The notes under the pieces are model-generated. The model was not told the origin of the DNA. It ran no database searches and worked only from the letters and a program-made list of their open reading frames with translations. A stretch of 64,000 nt of DNA from positions 67,007,415 through 67,071,414 of the forward strand of contig NC_087062.1 in assembly GCF_963678635.1 (NCBI RefSeq). The letters run 5' to 3'. The position numbers and the translations under genes are program-made. Below are positions 11,341 to 22,329 of the stretch, piece by piece. The first letter of the stretch is position 1, and every line of letters starts with the position of its first letter. Source of the DNA: Symsagittifera roscoffensis. Its lineage: Eukaryota > Xenacoelomorpha > Acoela > Convolutidae.

Positions 11341-13303
11341 GCTCCCGAAAGTGATAGTTTTCATTAAGTGGCAGGTTCACATCAAATAGCTTGATTGTTG
11401 TTTATTTTTTAGCTAGAACATTATTTTTAACCTAGTTCAAAGATAAATTATTTGCAAAAGAAGCGTAAATATAAAATTTCGAGCAATTGTTTATCTGGCG
11501 GGAAATTGTATTCACAAAAACGATTTAAAACATGTCAATTATAAAACCATGTACAGTTTAACATGTCAGATAAAAAGGCTGTAATTTAAGTTTTAGATAG
11601 GCGAATTGTCTAGAGAGCTGGGTCAGCAGGTTTTGGGCTTGAGGTTTTTGCTCATGGTTGGCAAAAAAAATGGATTGTGCCATTTTCAAAACTTTTACGC
11701 AATTCAATTGGCGTCGACTTGCCGAAAATTACATAAATTTTTTACCGTAGAAGTCAAATTCTGGCAGTTCGTTTGTTGTTGAAATTGCCACAATTTTGCC
11801 GCTTTCTCACTTTTGCCATCTTATTTACTACGGCTCCCGAAGGTGGTATTTTTCATTCAGTGACAGGTTCACATCAAATAGCTTGATTGTTGTTTATTTT
11901 TAGTTAGAACATTATTTTTAACCTAGTTCAAAGTTAAATTATATGCTAAAGAAGCGTAAATTTAAAACTTTGAGCAATTTTTTATCTGGCGGGAAATTGT
12001 ATTCACAAAAACGATTTAAAACATGTCAATTATAAAACCATGTACAGTTTAACATGTCAGATAAAAAGGCTGTAATTTAAGTTTTGGATAGGCGAATTGT
12101 CTAGAGAGCTGGGTCAGCAGGTTTTCGGCTTGAGGTTTTTGCTCATGGTTGGCAAAAAAAAGGATTGTGCCATTTTCAAAACTTTTACGCAATTCAATTG
12201 GCGTCGACTTGCCGAAAATTACATAAATTTTTTACCGTAGAAGTCAAATTCTGGCAGTTCATTTGTTGTTGAAATTGCCACAATTTTGCCGCTTTCTCAC
12301 TTTTGCCATCTTATTTACTACGGCTCCCGAAGGTAGTATTTTTCATTCAGTGGCAGGTTCACATCAAATAGCTTGATTGTTGTTTATTTTTAGCTAGAAC
12401 ATTATTTTTAACCTAGTTCAAAGTTAAATTATTTGCCAAAGAAGCGTAAATTTAAAATTTCGAGCAATTGTTTATCTGGCGGGAAATTGTATTCACAAAA
12501 ACGATTTAAAACATATTAATTATAAAACCATGTACAGTTTAACATGTCAGATAAAAAGGCTGTAATTTAAATTTTAGATAGGCAAATTGTCTAGAGAGCT
12601 GGGTCAGCAGGTTTTCGGCTTGAGGTTTTTGCTCATGGTTGGCAAAAAAATGGATTGTGCCGTTTTCAAAATTTTTACGCAATTCAATTGGTGTCGACTT
12701 GCCGAAAATTACATAATTTTTTTTACCGTAGAAGTCAAATTCTTGCAGTTCGTTTGTTGTTGAAATTGCCACATATTTGCCGCTTTCTGACTTTTGCCAT
12801 ATTATTTACTACGGCTCGCGAAGGTGGTTTTTTTCATTCAGTGGCAGGTTCACATCAAATAGCTTGATTGTTGTTAAGTTTTAGCTAGAACATTATTTTT
12901 AACCTAATTCAAAGTTAAATTATTTGCCAAAGAAGCGTAAATTTAAAATTTCGAGCAATTGTTTATCTGGCGGGAAATTGTATTCACAAAAACGATTTAA
13001 AACATATTAATTATAAAACCATGTACAGTTTAACATGTCAGATAAAAAGGCTGTAATTTAAGTTTTAGATAGGCAAATTGTCTAGAGAGCTGGGTCAGCA
13101 GGTTTTCGGCTTGAGGATTTTGGTCATGGTTGGCAAAAAAAATGGATTGTGCCGTTTTCAAGACTTTTACGCAATTCAATTGGCGTCGACTTGCGAAAAT
13201 TACATAAATTTTTTACCGTAGAAGTCAAATTCAGGCAGTTCGTTTGTTGTTGAAATTGCCACAATTTTGCAGCTTTCTCACTTTTGCCATCTTATTAACT
13301 ACG
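11341..13303 (+). repeat. ~490-bp satellite array, four units
   Basis: The landmark GCTCCCGAA (GCTCGCGAA in one unit) starts at 11341, 11833, 12323, 12814 and 13304, giving periods of 492, 490, 491 and 490. Units are very similar from the second onward, sharing ATTTATC-like TTATCTGGCGGGAAATTG, ACCATGTACAGTTTAACATG, GAGAGCTGGGTCAGCAGG and TTGGCGTCGACTTGCCGAAA. The first unit is more diverged, as are the flanks. The paired ORFs at 12539-12867 are chance frames in one unit. It lies between protease genes 1 and 2. Confidence 0.85.
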
Positions 13304-13599
13304 GCTCCCGAAGGTGGTATTTTCAATTAGTGGCAGATTCACAACAAATAATTAATTTGTTTTTTTTAGACAGCAAACAATATTTATAACCTAATTCAAA
13401 ATTTAATTTTTAGCAAAAAAGCGAATATTCAATTTTTTGAACAAAAAGCTTTATATTTTACAAAACTGTTTCGAAAACATTTACAGTATAAAAACTTGTA
13501 TAAATTAGAAAGTCAAATACATTTTAAAAAATCGAGATCGCAAAAGGGGGTGTTTTTTAGAGAACTGAGACAGCAGAATTTGTCATGGAAAAAAAATAT

Positions 13600-14960
13600 T
13601 ATTTTCAGTTGTTAAAATTCTGACTATGCTTCGCTGAATAAACAGTATTAAAAAAATAAAAATCCTTAGGAATTGCTTGAACGCCACAAAGTGAAGAGAG
13701 ATGAAAATTTTGGTATGAAAATTGATGATAGCCCTTCAATTTTTGATCAATCTGAGACAAATTTTAGTAGTTGTCTATTTAAAAATAGCAGCTTAAAAAC
13801 CCAACCTTTTCCGAACTAAAAATATACAACAATTGGTAATTATTAGTCAATTTTTTTAGAATTGCAAAAATGATTACAGTTGCTGAATATTGAGACTAAT
13901 GTACGCAAGCTATATTAATGGAATAAAATCAATGTTGAAAATAAGTCATTCAAAAAAAGTCAAAGAAGAATTAGTCCAACGTCGCAAGCTGAATGGGAAT
14001 TGAACCTTTGCAAGGAATTGTGCTGATAATAATTTTGTCACTTTGAAATGAATAGTTTTGGATAATATTGAAAAAGGAAAATTTCAATGGTAAAAATTGA
14101 ATTCAATCTGAGTCTTATGGTTGTTTGCAATTTCTTGCCCATAAAACAATCTACAAAACTTGAAAATTGGGTGATCATATCGGAGTTTAGTAAAAAAATT
14201 TGCCTTATTAGGCGAAAAAACTAATTAAGTTGCTTCTTGATTGTACCGACAATCGCGGTGGCATAATTTGGCTGGAAACCTTAGTGGTCCCATGTTTTAT
14301 ATAGGTAAAAAGCTCTACATCATATTGAAATTTTCGATATTGCGTTTGAGGTTTGTGGTTGTTTGAAACTTCTTGCCCGTATAAAAATAAAAAAAAAACA
14401 TGAAAGTTGGGTGATTATAAAGGAAGTTAGTAGAAAAATTGCCTTATCAAGCGAAAAAAGTATTAAAATTGCTTCTTGATTCTACGGACAGTCGTGGTTT
14501 CATATTTTGGCTGAAAACTTAACTCCATGTTTTTGGCTAAAAACTTTAGTGGTGCCAATTTTGTAGCTGGAAAAATCTGTATCAGCCTAAAACAACGGAT
14601 GAATTGAAATCTTTCATTGGCTTCAAAAGATCTTAACTTCTTGCTATCCATTTTTTGTTAGCTCTCTTCACTCAAATCCAAAAACGATAGGGAGATAAAA
14701 ATTCGTCGATGGTTGCTTCCGATTTCAAACCAACTAAATTTGATCTAGTAGATAAGTTTTTACGATACATCGGAAGCAACCAACGACGAATTTTTATTTC
14801 CTTATCGTTTTTGGATTTCCTTATCGTTTTTATTAAAGAGCCAATACTCCTTGTTTTTCTAAGTATAAAGTTCCATAGGGACACATTTGGAATTGTATCA
14901 AGGTCATTGGATTTGATGAGTTATGAAAAAAAAACATAGCATGAAAAAAACCAGCATGAA
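13600..14960. repeat. Third copy of the 335-bp unit plus downstream segment
   Basis: The same block order as at 1562-2860 and 9230-10200 is seen: CCAACGTCGCAAGCTGAA, TTGCTTCTTGAT, TTTAGTGGT and TTCCATAGGGACA...CATTGGA. Here the TTGCTTCTTGATT(g/c)TAC block occurs twice (about 14232 and 14469), an internal duplication. Confidence 0.45.
14678..14814. repeat. 46-bp hairpin with 45-bp loop
   Basis: The arm 14678-14723 is the reverse complement of 14769-14814 with three mismatches. Both arms contain ATCGGAAGCAACCA or its complement. The loop is 14724-14768. It sits inside the third copy of the dispersed segment. At 9946-9975 the homologous segment has only the CGATAAGGATTAACGGTCGG arm, so the second arm appears to be a later inverted duplication. 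Confidence 0.75.
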
Positions 14961-15099
14961 ATTTAGCATGAAACTTTAGCATGAACTAAAATGATCCAGG
15001 AGAGTTACATCTGGTAGAAACTTTCTGCATACAGATTTTTTTTGTCGGCATAAATTTTCGTTGTTTCCGTAACAAGCGAATATAGTTTGCTGTTTATAA

Positions 15100-15980
15100 T
15101 TCCTCAACTGTAATCGGAATCCGCAAATGGAAGTGGAATCCCCAGAAAACTGTCAGCGGTTTCCGCTAATTGTAAGTCTGTTCTGTATTTTTGTAAATGA
15201 TTCCGATTTTAAAAGCAAAAGACAGGGACTTAATCATTGTCAGCGGTATTTCAGAACAAATCTTGAAACATTGGTCAAATTAACCGAAGGATGTCACCCT
15301 TTAGAGTCAATCCCAAGTCATTATTAGATTTTTAGGGATGGATGAGTTGGAAAACACAACTTTTCATTAATTTCATAAGGAATGAAATCATTATTTGGGA
15401 TTATAGTGGGTTCATTTATTTCCCAAAATGATTCAAAATCATCAGTATTTGAGATGAGATGGTTAAGGAGAAGGGTTTATTGAGAGATTCCGTTAGAGGT
15501 TTATTGGAAGTAAGTTGGGGCAGGACTTGATATCGAACCTTTGGTAACTCAACTGGCAGCTCAACTGGTCGTAGTAATTGAGATTGAACTCGCTGGGTTG
15601 ACTGACTATCTGGTAAATAAAAGATTTAATTTATGTAACTGCTACTATATGTAACAACTAAAGGTAACTGGAATCCGCAAACGAAATGCGGACTCCGCTT
15701 GCACTTTGCGGATTCAGCTTAAAACTTGTGTATTCAGCTTACACTTGCGTGTTCCACAACAGCTCAATTTTACTTTTTGTTTGTAGATTCAACCAACTGT
15801 TCCAGATTCCGCAATATCGGTTGCGGATTTCGCAAATTCGTCTAATTTTGGAGAAATTTTGAGCGTTACAGTAATTTAACTATTTGTTTGTGGAATCAAA
15901 AACAGCAAAAAAAATCAAAGAAAAGTAGCAATATTGCGGATTCCGCTTAAAATTCACAAAATGCGTATTTTGGCATCGTA
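15100..15980. repeat. Region dense in GGAATCCGC / GCGGATTCCGC words
   Basis: Copies of GGAATCCGC, TGCGGATTC, GGATTCCGC and GGAATCC cluster on both strands, for instance near 15115, 15667, 15700, 15825 and 15935. The same motif set recurs at 25980-26620 and 54068-54420. The motif spacing is irregular, so this is not a simple tandem repeat. The ORF 15127-15327 lies inside it and is not protein-like throughout. Confidence 0.5.
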
Positions 15981-17786
15981 ATGATTTCGTCACCTATTCT
16001 AATGTATCAAAATTAGGAGCATTTATACAAAGAGGTGGCCATTTAAGAACTTTTAAAAAAGTGTTGCATAAAGTTTGAGAAGTATTTTGCATAGAAAATT
16101 TTGTAAACACAATGTTCTGCCAGATTAATTCGCAAAATCAAATGTCACGCTTTCTTTACAGCTAATTTGGCTTTCAAATAGACTCTAAAATCGAATCTTA
16201 TGCTATTTTTGCCTGAAACAAAAAAGCATAAGATTTCAAACAGGGTTTAGAGAATATCGAATGATGAATTCAAGAAAAACATACATTTCAACTTTAAAAA
16301 TTTGATATATTGTTTTACCTTTTACAAATGATTAACAGAAAGGGGATTCGCCAGGATCAATAAGTGGGAGGCTTTAATGGGGGCTATCATGGGCCGCCTA
16401 AAATCTTTAAAGGAGCTTCAAAAGTTTTCGGAGTCAAAAAATAAAACAATGTAGTTTGCCAGCCTTTGACTGGTCTGTTGCATGGACCCTAATTTTGCGA
16501 TACTGCAAGTTCGAGGTCTTCCTCTAAAATATATCTATAAATCCCGCAAATCGCTTGCTTGTCCGGTAAAATTGATCAGGACTAACGAATTTGTAAACGT
16601 TCCTATCACCCTTGTGAATCTGGTAAAAATGATCAGAACTAACTTGTAAACGTTCCTATCGCAATTGTAAATGGTCTACAATCGCAATTGTAGTTTTTGG
16701 GTAATAAAAAACTAGCAAATAAAAGTTTATATCAGTTTAGATAAACTATTCCGAGCAGTCGAATACTTCCATAACTTGAACTATGTTTTAGTGTAAAGAG
16801 AAAAATTGGGCTTCACAATGAGCACTTACCGGGCTTGCAGAGCAGCAGTAGCGTCTAGCCGGTGTACATAATTGTCAAAATGTGAGATAATGAAATAAGC
16901 AAAATTAGTTTAATAGAAAAGGGCACATTGAGCATACTGATAAGAAACAATTAAATTTAACCATTTTTTTCATCTAGTGTTAGATGAAAAAATAATTGCA
17001 TTTAACATTGTCATTTAACATTGATCTCGAAGGTTGAAGAAAGAACAGAAAAACAACATGCCTAAAGTTATAAAGAGCAGTTTTTCTTCAATGATCTTCT
17101 GAATATAACGTGAAGGTTTTTCCAGTAAAAATTTCTGGGAAGGCTACCCTTGCTACCAGAGAAAACCAATTCGATTAACTATTCGAGTTTTATTCAAGGT
17201 TGACTGAAAAAGAGTTAGAGCGAATTATTCGATTTTGTATCAAAAAATTAAAAACTACCACTGTTCTAATTAAATACATACCAGCGAGATATATGACTGA
17301 GTAAGTGGTATTTGCAAGATAATTTTCACTGGCTTGAAGTTCAACAGATCTGAAAAGTCATGGGAAAAACCAAGAGAAAATAGAAAACGTTACTTCAACG
17401 GACTAGCAATTCATAAAAACTTTTTCTTTTCAAATTTCGAAGCAAATCCAATTCAGAGAACAGAGGGGTCCCTTGTGGGGCAACAATATGAGTACTAAAT
17501 CTCTTTTAACCAAGATTTCGGACAAAAACATTTTTTTTTGCATTTTCGGTAATACTTGCAATTCGTGTCGTAATCTTTAATCTAAACAAAAATTTGCTGA
17601 AAATCTTGTTGGTAAAATTAACTTTTCGGTACAAAGGTGTACGATAATTTGACACAAGCTAATCAAAACAACCAATGAGTGTATTTGAGAAGATTTGTTC
17701 TTTTTGACGGTCAACCTCAATCAAACTTGAACCAATTTAGAGAAACAAATTGGTTAAAAACTATCAATTGGGGCTACAGTCCCTTA
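15981..17786. other. AT-rich sequence before the assembly gap
   Basis: No gene is established. A direct repeat around AAA(a/t)TGATCAG(a/g)ACTAACG and GTAAACGTTCCTATC occurs near 16565-16620 and 16622-16665. The ORF at 17679 runs into the Ns. A weak exon-like frame at 16340-16454 is listed among rejected items. Confidence 0.35.
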
Positions 17787-17986
17787 NNNNNNNNNNNNNN
17801 NNNNNNNNNNNNNNNNNNNNNNNNNNNNNNNNNNNNNNNNNNNNNNNNNNNNNNNNNNNNNNNNNNNNNNNNNNNNNNNNNNNNNNNNNNNNNNNNNNNN
17901 NNNNNNNNNNNNNNNNNNNNNNNNNNNNNNNNNNNNNNNNNNNNNNNNNNNNNNNNNNNNNNNNNNNNNNNNNNNNNNNNNNNNNN
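17787..17986. other. Assembly gap, 200 N
   Basis: Exactly 200 consecutive N characters, a conventional placeholder size for a scaffold gap. True length unknown. Confidence 0.98.
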
Positions 17987-17988
17987 TT

Positions 17989-18063
17989 TTGACTAGAGAT
18001 GATGTGTCCGCAAGTTTAAGCGAACGACGGAAGTTTGTGCGGGATCATGAAAACTGCCAGTGA
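17989..18063 (+). CDS. Possible coding 3' end of a gene lost in the gap
   Basis: The frame running out of the gap reads 24 residues, LTRDDVSASLSERRKFVRDH then ENCQ, to a TGA. The mix of charged residues and varied codons looks protein-like against the surrounding AT-rich sequence. Everything upstream is N, so neither a splice acceptor nor a domain can be seen. It could belong to a gene lying between proteases 1 and 2, or be chance. Confidence 0.25.
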   Translation: MTRDDVSASLSERRKFVRDHENCQ

Positions 18064-18389
18064 ATAACGCAATCAAGAAGAAAAATTAAATGCGAGGTGT
18101 GACCGGCACGACATATACAAGTTTAAATATATGTGTGTATATATTAGTTGCTGTATGTTGCACTAAATGCCCAAATTTTTATACCGGTTTTTCGAAACTG
18201 AGTAATTAAAAAAAACTGGATCAAATTACACATTTTCTTGTTGTTCCGACTTTGAGGAAAATGACGGAATAATTTGGCTCTGGTGGGTTTTCGCTTTGGG
18301 TGTTAATCAAAAGTCTGAACACCCCATACACTCTCAAAAACAACACATATTTTTTCTATTTTACTCATTTAACAGAAACAATTAAACAA

Positions 18390-18933
18390 GACTGCTCGTA
18401 TCAGGGCAAAGCCTTGAATGTTCCGACTGCTTTTTCAGGTTTATGCAGCAGTAATAACATTTAAAAATTTAAATAATAAAATAAAAACGAACCTTTTTTC
18501 TCCTAAAATTGAAACTTTTTATGCAAATCATTCCCCCCACACGCCAATATAAAATACATAAGAATAGATTTTGGTCCTTGTAACAAATTAATTATGGTAA
18601 ATAAGCTTTTTTACAACAAATTTCGAACAATTTGTAAGACGGATTAAACCTCCGCTGACGCGTTAATGGCGCGAAATATACCGTGCGTTAATTGTCCCAA
18701 ATTGGTCAAAATGGCAAAACGGCAATCTTTAAACCCCCCCATGACTTTACGAAACATGATCGAAGGTGAAATACTTTTTCAAATTTAAGCTCAAAACAAC
18801 AATACTTTTTGAACGATATATAAAAAATCCGTCAAAAATGACGCACTTAAAAAGTCAAATTATGTCTGAAGAAAAAAAACCCACCCCGAGCACAAATATT
18901 CCGTTACTTTCGTATCGAAAGTCGGAACAATAA
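18390..18933 (+). mobile_element. Hairpin-ended element family 1, full-length copy
   Basis: Termini are GACTGCTCGTATCAGGGCAA and, at the right, CGTATCGAAAGTCGGAACAA then TAA. Left-end hairpin CAGGGC...GCCTTG is slightly decayed; the right hairpin ACTTTCG-TAT-CGAAAGT is intact. TGTTCCGACT occurs once near each end in inverted orientation. The left flank is A-rich (ATTAAACAA), as for other copies. Confidence 0.75.
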
Positions 18934-19283
18934 GAGTATTAGTATTGCTTTTGCTCACTCAATTTCTCATTCAGCCTTATTTGAGATGAATTAACCAAAT
19001 GTAAATATAACAAAATTGAATCTAAGTTATACTTACAATTTCACCATAGTTGCTTAATGAGTTTATGTTTTGATTATAAGGTTCGAGGTAAACTTTTGTG
19101 CCTTGACCTTGTCATTATCTTTCGATCATTATTCTAATTTTCTATGTTTAACTTGATTTGAAACAGGAGTTTGCAATTTTCTTCTTAACAACGCTCAACG
19201 AGGCAGTGATCTGTTCAGACTCTAACTGACTTAAAATGACATATTCAATAATTTTCCATTGTTTTTTTTCCTACCTTTCAAAG

Positions 19284-19509
19284 CAATTCCCTCGCAAGCT
19301 CGTAGTTTAGACGTCGAGAATGAAGACCCTAAAGCTGAGTTAAGTGACTCTCTTCTTTCCAAAATCATCGCGGGACATACCGAGTCCCTCGCGGCCCTTC
19401 TTCGTTCAAATTCTCATTAACACTCGCGTCAACAAAAGCTTAGCGTGTGGGGGAACTATCATCCACGAGTACTTCGTGCTGACTGCCGCTCATTGTATGG
19501 TAGATGCAG
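19284..19509 (+). pseudogene. Gene 2 exon 1: propeptide and catalytic His
   Basis: It reads AIPSQARSLDVENEDPK and onward to SKIIAGH, then after the frameshift RPFFVQILINTRVNK, LACGGTIIHEYFVLTAAHC and MVDA. Donor is GCAG|GTAGAT at 19510. The extra base lies within about 19378-19391. The frame after the shift ends in the phase required by exon 2, which shows it was functional until recently. Confidence 0.75.
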
Positions 19510-19714
19510 GTAGATCTCCTTAGTGATTTCCTGTCACACATTTCTGATATAGAATCAGGACGAAGTTAAGTGTTTCAAACCTTATGAAAACACTTTGCAC
19601 TATCATTAGCATATGGATTAAGAAACTTTTGTAATTTTCTAGGACGTTCACTTTTGACATACCCCACTGAAATGGCTTGTGTTCAGTCTCTTCGTCAGTG
19701 TCGACAGGATTTTA

Positions 19715-19862
19715 CCTTCCCGGGTTGACACATAAATGTTTTTCCGTACTAAGGAAACACGATTGTCATACGAGTCCATAGATTAAAAAAAAATGAGTGA
19801 AAAACACATGATAGGTTTTTTTAAACTATGGAATTGCGTGACAAGCATTTTTTTCCAAGTAA
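19715..19862 (+). mobile_element. CCCGGGTTGAC element, partial copy
   Basis: It begins CCCGGGTTGACA and contains ATTGTCATACGAGTCCATAG and GACAAGCATTTTTT words like the full element at 20895. The right end is decayed. Confidence 0.45.
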
Positions 19863-20894
19863 TTATTTTGTGTTTCGCTGTATATTTATGTGTTTCGCTT
19901 TTTATTTATTTAACAAAAAATCTAATAGTTATCTGAAATTTAAAAGAAAAAAAGGTTAACCGGCATCGAGTTTGCAGATGAAACTGCGTATTACTAGATG
20001 CCTAGTCAGATAAAATTGAATTTCACACAAATTAGAAACAAAAAGTTCAAAATTCAGAGATTAAAATGTGGCCTGTTTTTTTGGAAAAATCTAGGTTTTA
20101 TTATATTTTTTAAAACTAAAATTTACAAAATCCGCCATCACAGAGAACTTTAAAGATTACTCATAATATTTTGACACAAAAAATGCGTACACAATGTTAC
20201 AGGCAAAAAAGAAACTTTTGCTGCAAAAAAAATTGGGAAAATTTTTTTTCTTCTGTATGGTTTTTCAATTAAACTTGGGAATATAGTTATTTTTCTCAGT
20301 TTAAGATTTTTTTAACGGATAAATTGCTTATCATGGAGATTTCAAAATTGAAAAATGAATGGCAAGCATTTTTGTTGAAAAAAAACATGATGACCATTTT
20401 GTTTTCCTTCATCTGAATTTTCGCACTGAAAGAAACAAATATTCTGACAGGCACACCAAGTTCAAATACTCTATTCTTTCTTCGAAAACTGCGACAAAAA
20501 ACCGTGTCCAGTCAAAACGTTCGTTGACGCCTGCTCCAATTTTTTTTTACAAAGTGAGTAAAGATATACCCTTCAGGTTTTTTTAAATTAGGCCCATTTT
20601 TATACAGTTTAAAGGATAGTGATAAAAAAATGGATTTAAAGATTATATGGATTAAATTCATTGAAAGATTAATTTGTCCGATTTAGAATAACTAATGCTG
20701 ACGATAGTTCAATTTTTCATTTGTGGTAAAAGCAGTGACGTAACTCATCCCATAAGTTATTAGAAGTTGCGTTTAAGCACGCTATTTGATTCTAACATTA
20801 TGTTCAAAGTTGCTGAATACAGCAGTTTGTTTTTCAAATTGGGCATGGGAGAAACATTTTGAAAATATTTTAAGTTAAAATTCAAGTGCGGGTT
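19863..20894. other. Intron 1 of gene 2, AT-rich
   Basis: No exon-like frame with splice signals is seen. The ORF 20359-20586 is A/T-driven and unsupported. Confidence 0.4.
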
Positions 20895-22009
20895 CCCGGG
20901 TTGACGTCCATAGAATAAAAATGCTTATCATACAGTTTCACATATGAAGTCTATGGAAATAATGCTTATCATAGAAAATTCATACAAAATTTTAAGTGTT
21001 TTAAAATTTTTAATGAACATTTTTGGTCTAATTGCCTCTTTTGAAGCTTTTTGGTCATTAAAAAAATGATTTAAAATTTTTGGTAAAAAAAGCTTATTAT
21101 ACAGTTTTCTTGTATGAAAATTATAAGATTATGACAAATTTTTTATGACAAATTTATTTTTTGTCATAAAAAAATAAAATTTTCAAAAATCACTAAAAAA
21201 CGTGTCTGGGTAACTTTAAATAGATTTGAATAATTATATCTATGATAGAGGGCATTTTGACAATGAAAAACATAATTTTCAGTTCGGTCAGAAAAATGCT
21301 TATCATAAAGTTTTTATATATAAAACTTGCATGATATGCATTTTTTTCATAAACAAAAACAAAAATTTGAGGTAAAAAATTGTCAATCTCTTTTTTTGGT
21401 TGCAAACTTGCTTTTGTGTTAAAATATAAATTTTACGATAAAAAATTTTGCATGCAAAACTTGACTTTTTTTGTTTATAACGTAGTCCAGGGTGAGTTTT
21501 TCAACCAAAAAACTCAAAAATTACAAGAAAGTCTTTTTTTTTGTAAACACGATTATTATCGTTTTGTAAGAAAACAGGCCTTTTTTCTCAACCACCAAAT
21601 TTTTTAAACTAAAAAACTATCTAGCCGTATTCAAAAAGTTACTTTTTTAGTATAAAATTCCATGTGAAAATGTTAAAATTAACCTTCATGACTATAATCA
21701 CCAAATGCAGTTCATCTGCGTGGTAACTGCCAGTTACAATCTGGGTTTTTCATTGCAAAGAATCCTTGGTTAGTGTTTCGGTTGAAACAGAAAATTTCGA
21801 AACAAATTTTTTTTTATGGAAAAAATGCTTATCATATAATTTCATAGTATGGAAAAAATGCTTGTCATACAATTTCTTATTATGGAAAAAATGCTTACTT
21901 TGCTCCTTTTATACACTTACTTTTTCTCACTGAAATTGTATGAAAGAGTTTGAAAAGCATTTTTTTCATATATGAAAATTGTATGACAAGCATTTTTTGT
22001 CAACCCGGG
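20895..22009. mobile_element. Element with CCCGGGTTGAC inverted ends
   Basis: The left end CCCGGGTTGAC (20895) is mirrored by GTCAACCCGGG ending at 22009. The interior carries many copies, in both orientations, of a word like AAAAATGCTTATCATACA followed by TTTCATA. No ORF is supported. Related partial copies lie at 19715-19862, 28450-28615 and 39340-40010. I see no clear target duplication; flanks are TT on both sides. Confidence 0.55.
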
Positions 22010-22151
22010 TTATTATGTTTAAAATATAATTATATTATCTTTACTAAGCAGCAGTGCTGCTACACAAAACAAAAGTTTTATAGCTACAGTAAATCATAAT
22101 ACATGGTGATTGATACTCGCTAAAAGCGTCGTATCATTTGTATATCGTATG

Positions 22152-22285
22152 TGTTCCAATTTTCGTGATGAAAATAACGGAATATTTGTGCTCCGGGTTT
22201 TTTTCTTCAGACAAATTTAGACTTTTTAACTAGCCATTTTTGACGGAATTTTTTAAAATCATTCTAAGGGTATCGTCATAGTAAT
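22152..22285 (-). mobile_element. Family 1, right-end half, minus orientation
   Basis: TGTTCCAATTTTCGTGATGA, then AACGGAATATTTGTGCTCC, CAGACAAATTTAGACTTTTT, and TTTTTGACGGAATTTTTT follow the right end of family 1 in reverse. The match stops near 22285, where LINE-derived sequence begins. Confidence 0.6.
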
Positions 22286-22329
22286 AGTAAAAACCTATAA
22301 ACACTGCTCTTCAGCCTTGGCAGCAGCAA

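Noticed and set aside
11341-13303. Regular repeats that could suggest a CRISPR array
   Set aside because: Units are ~490 bp without short repeat/spacer pattern, and the DNA is animal nuclear.
16340-16454. Possible terminal exon reading NKWEALMGAIMGRLKSLKEL
   Set aside because: Acceptor-like TTAACAG and a stop are present, but there is no partner exon and the frame is short; insufficient support.
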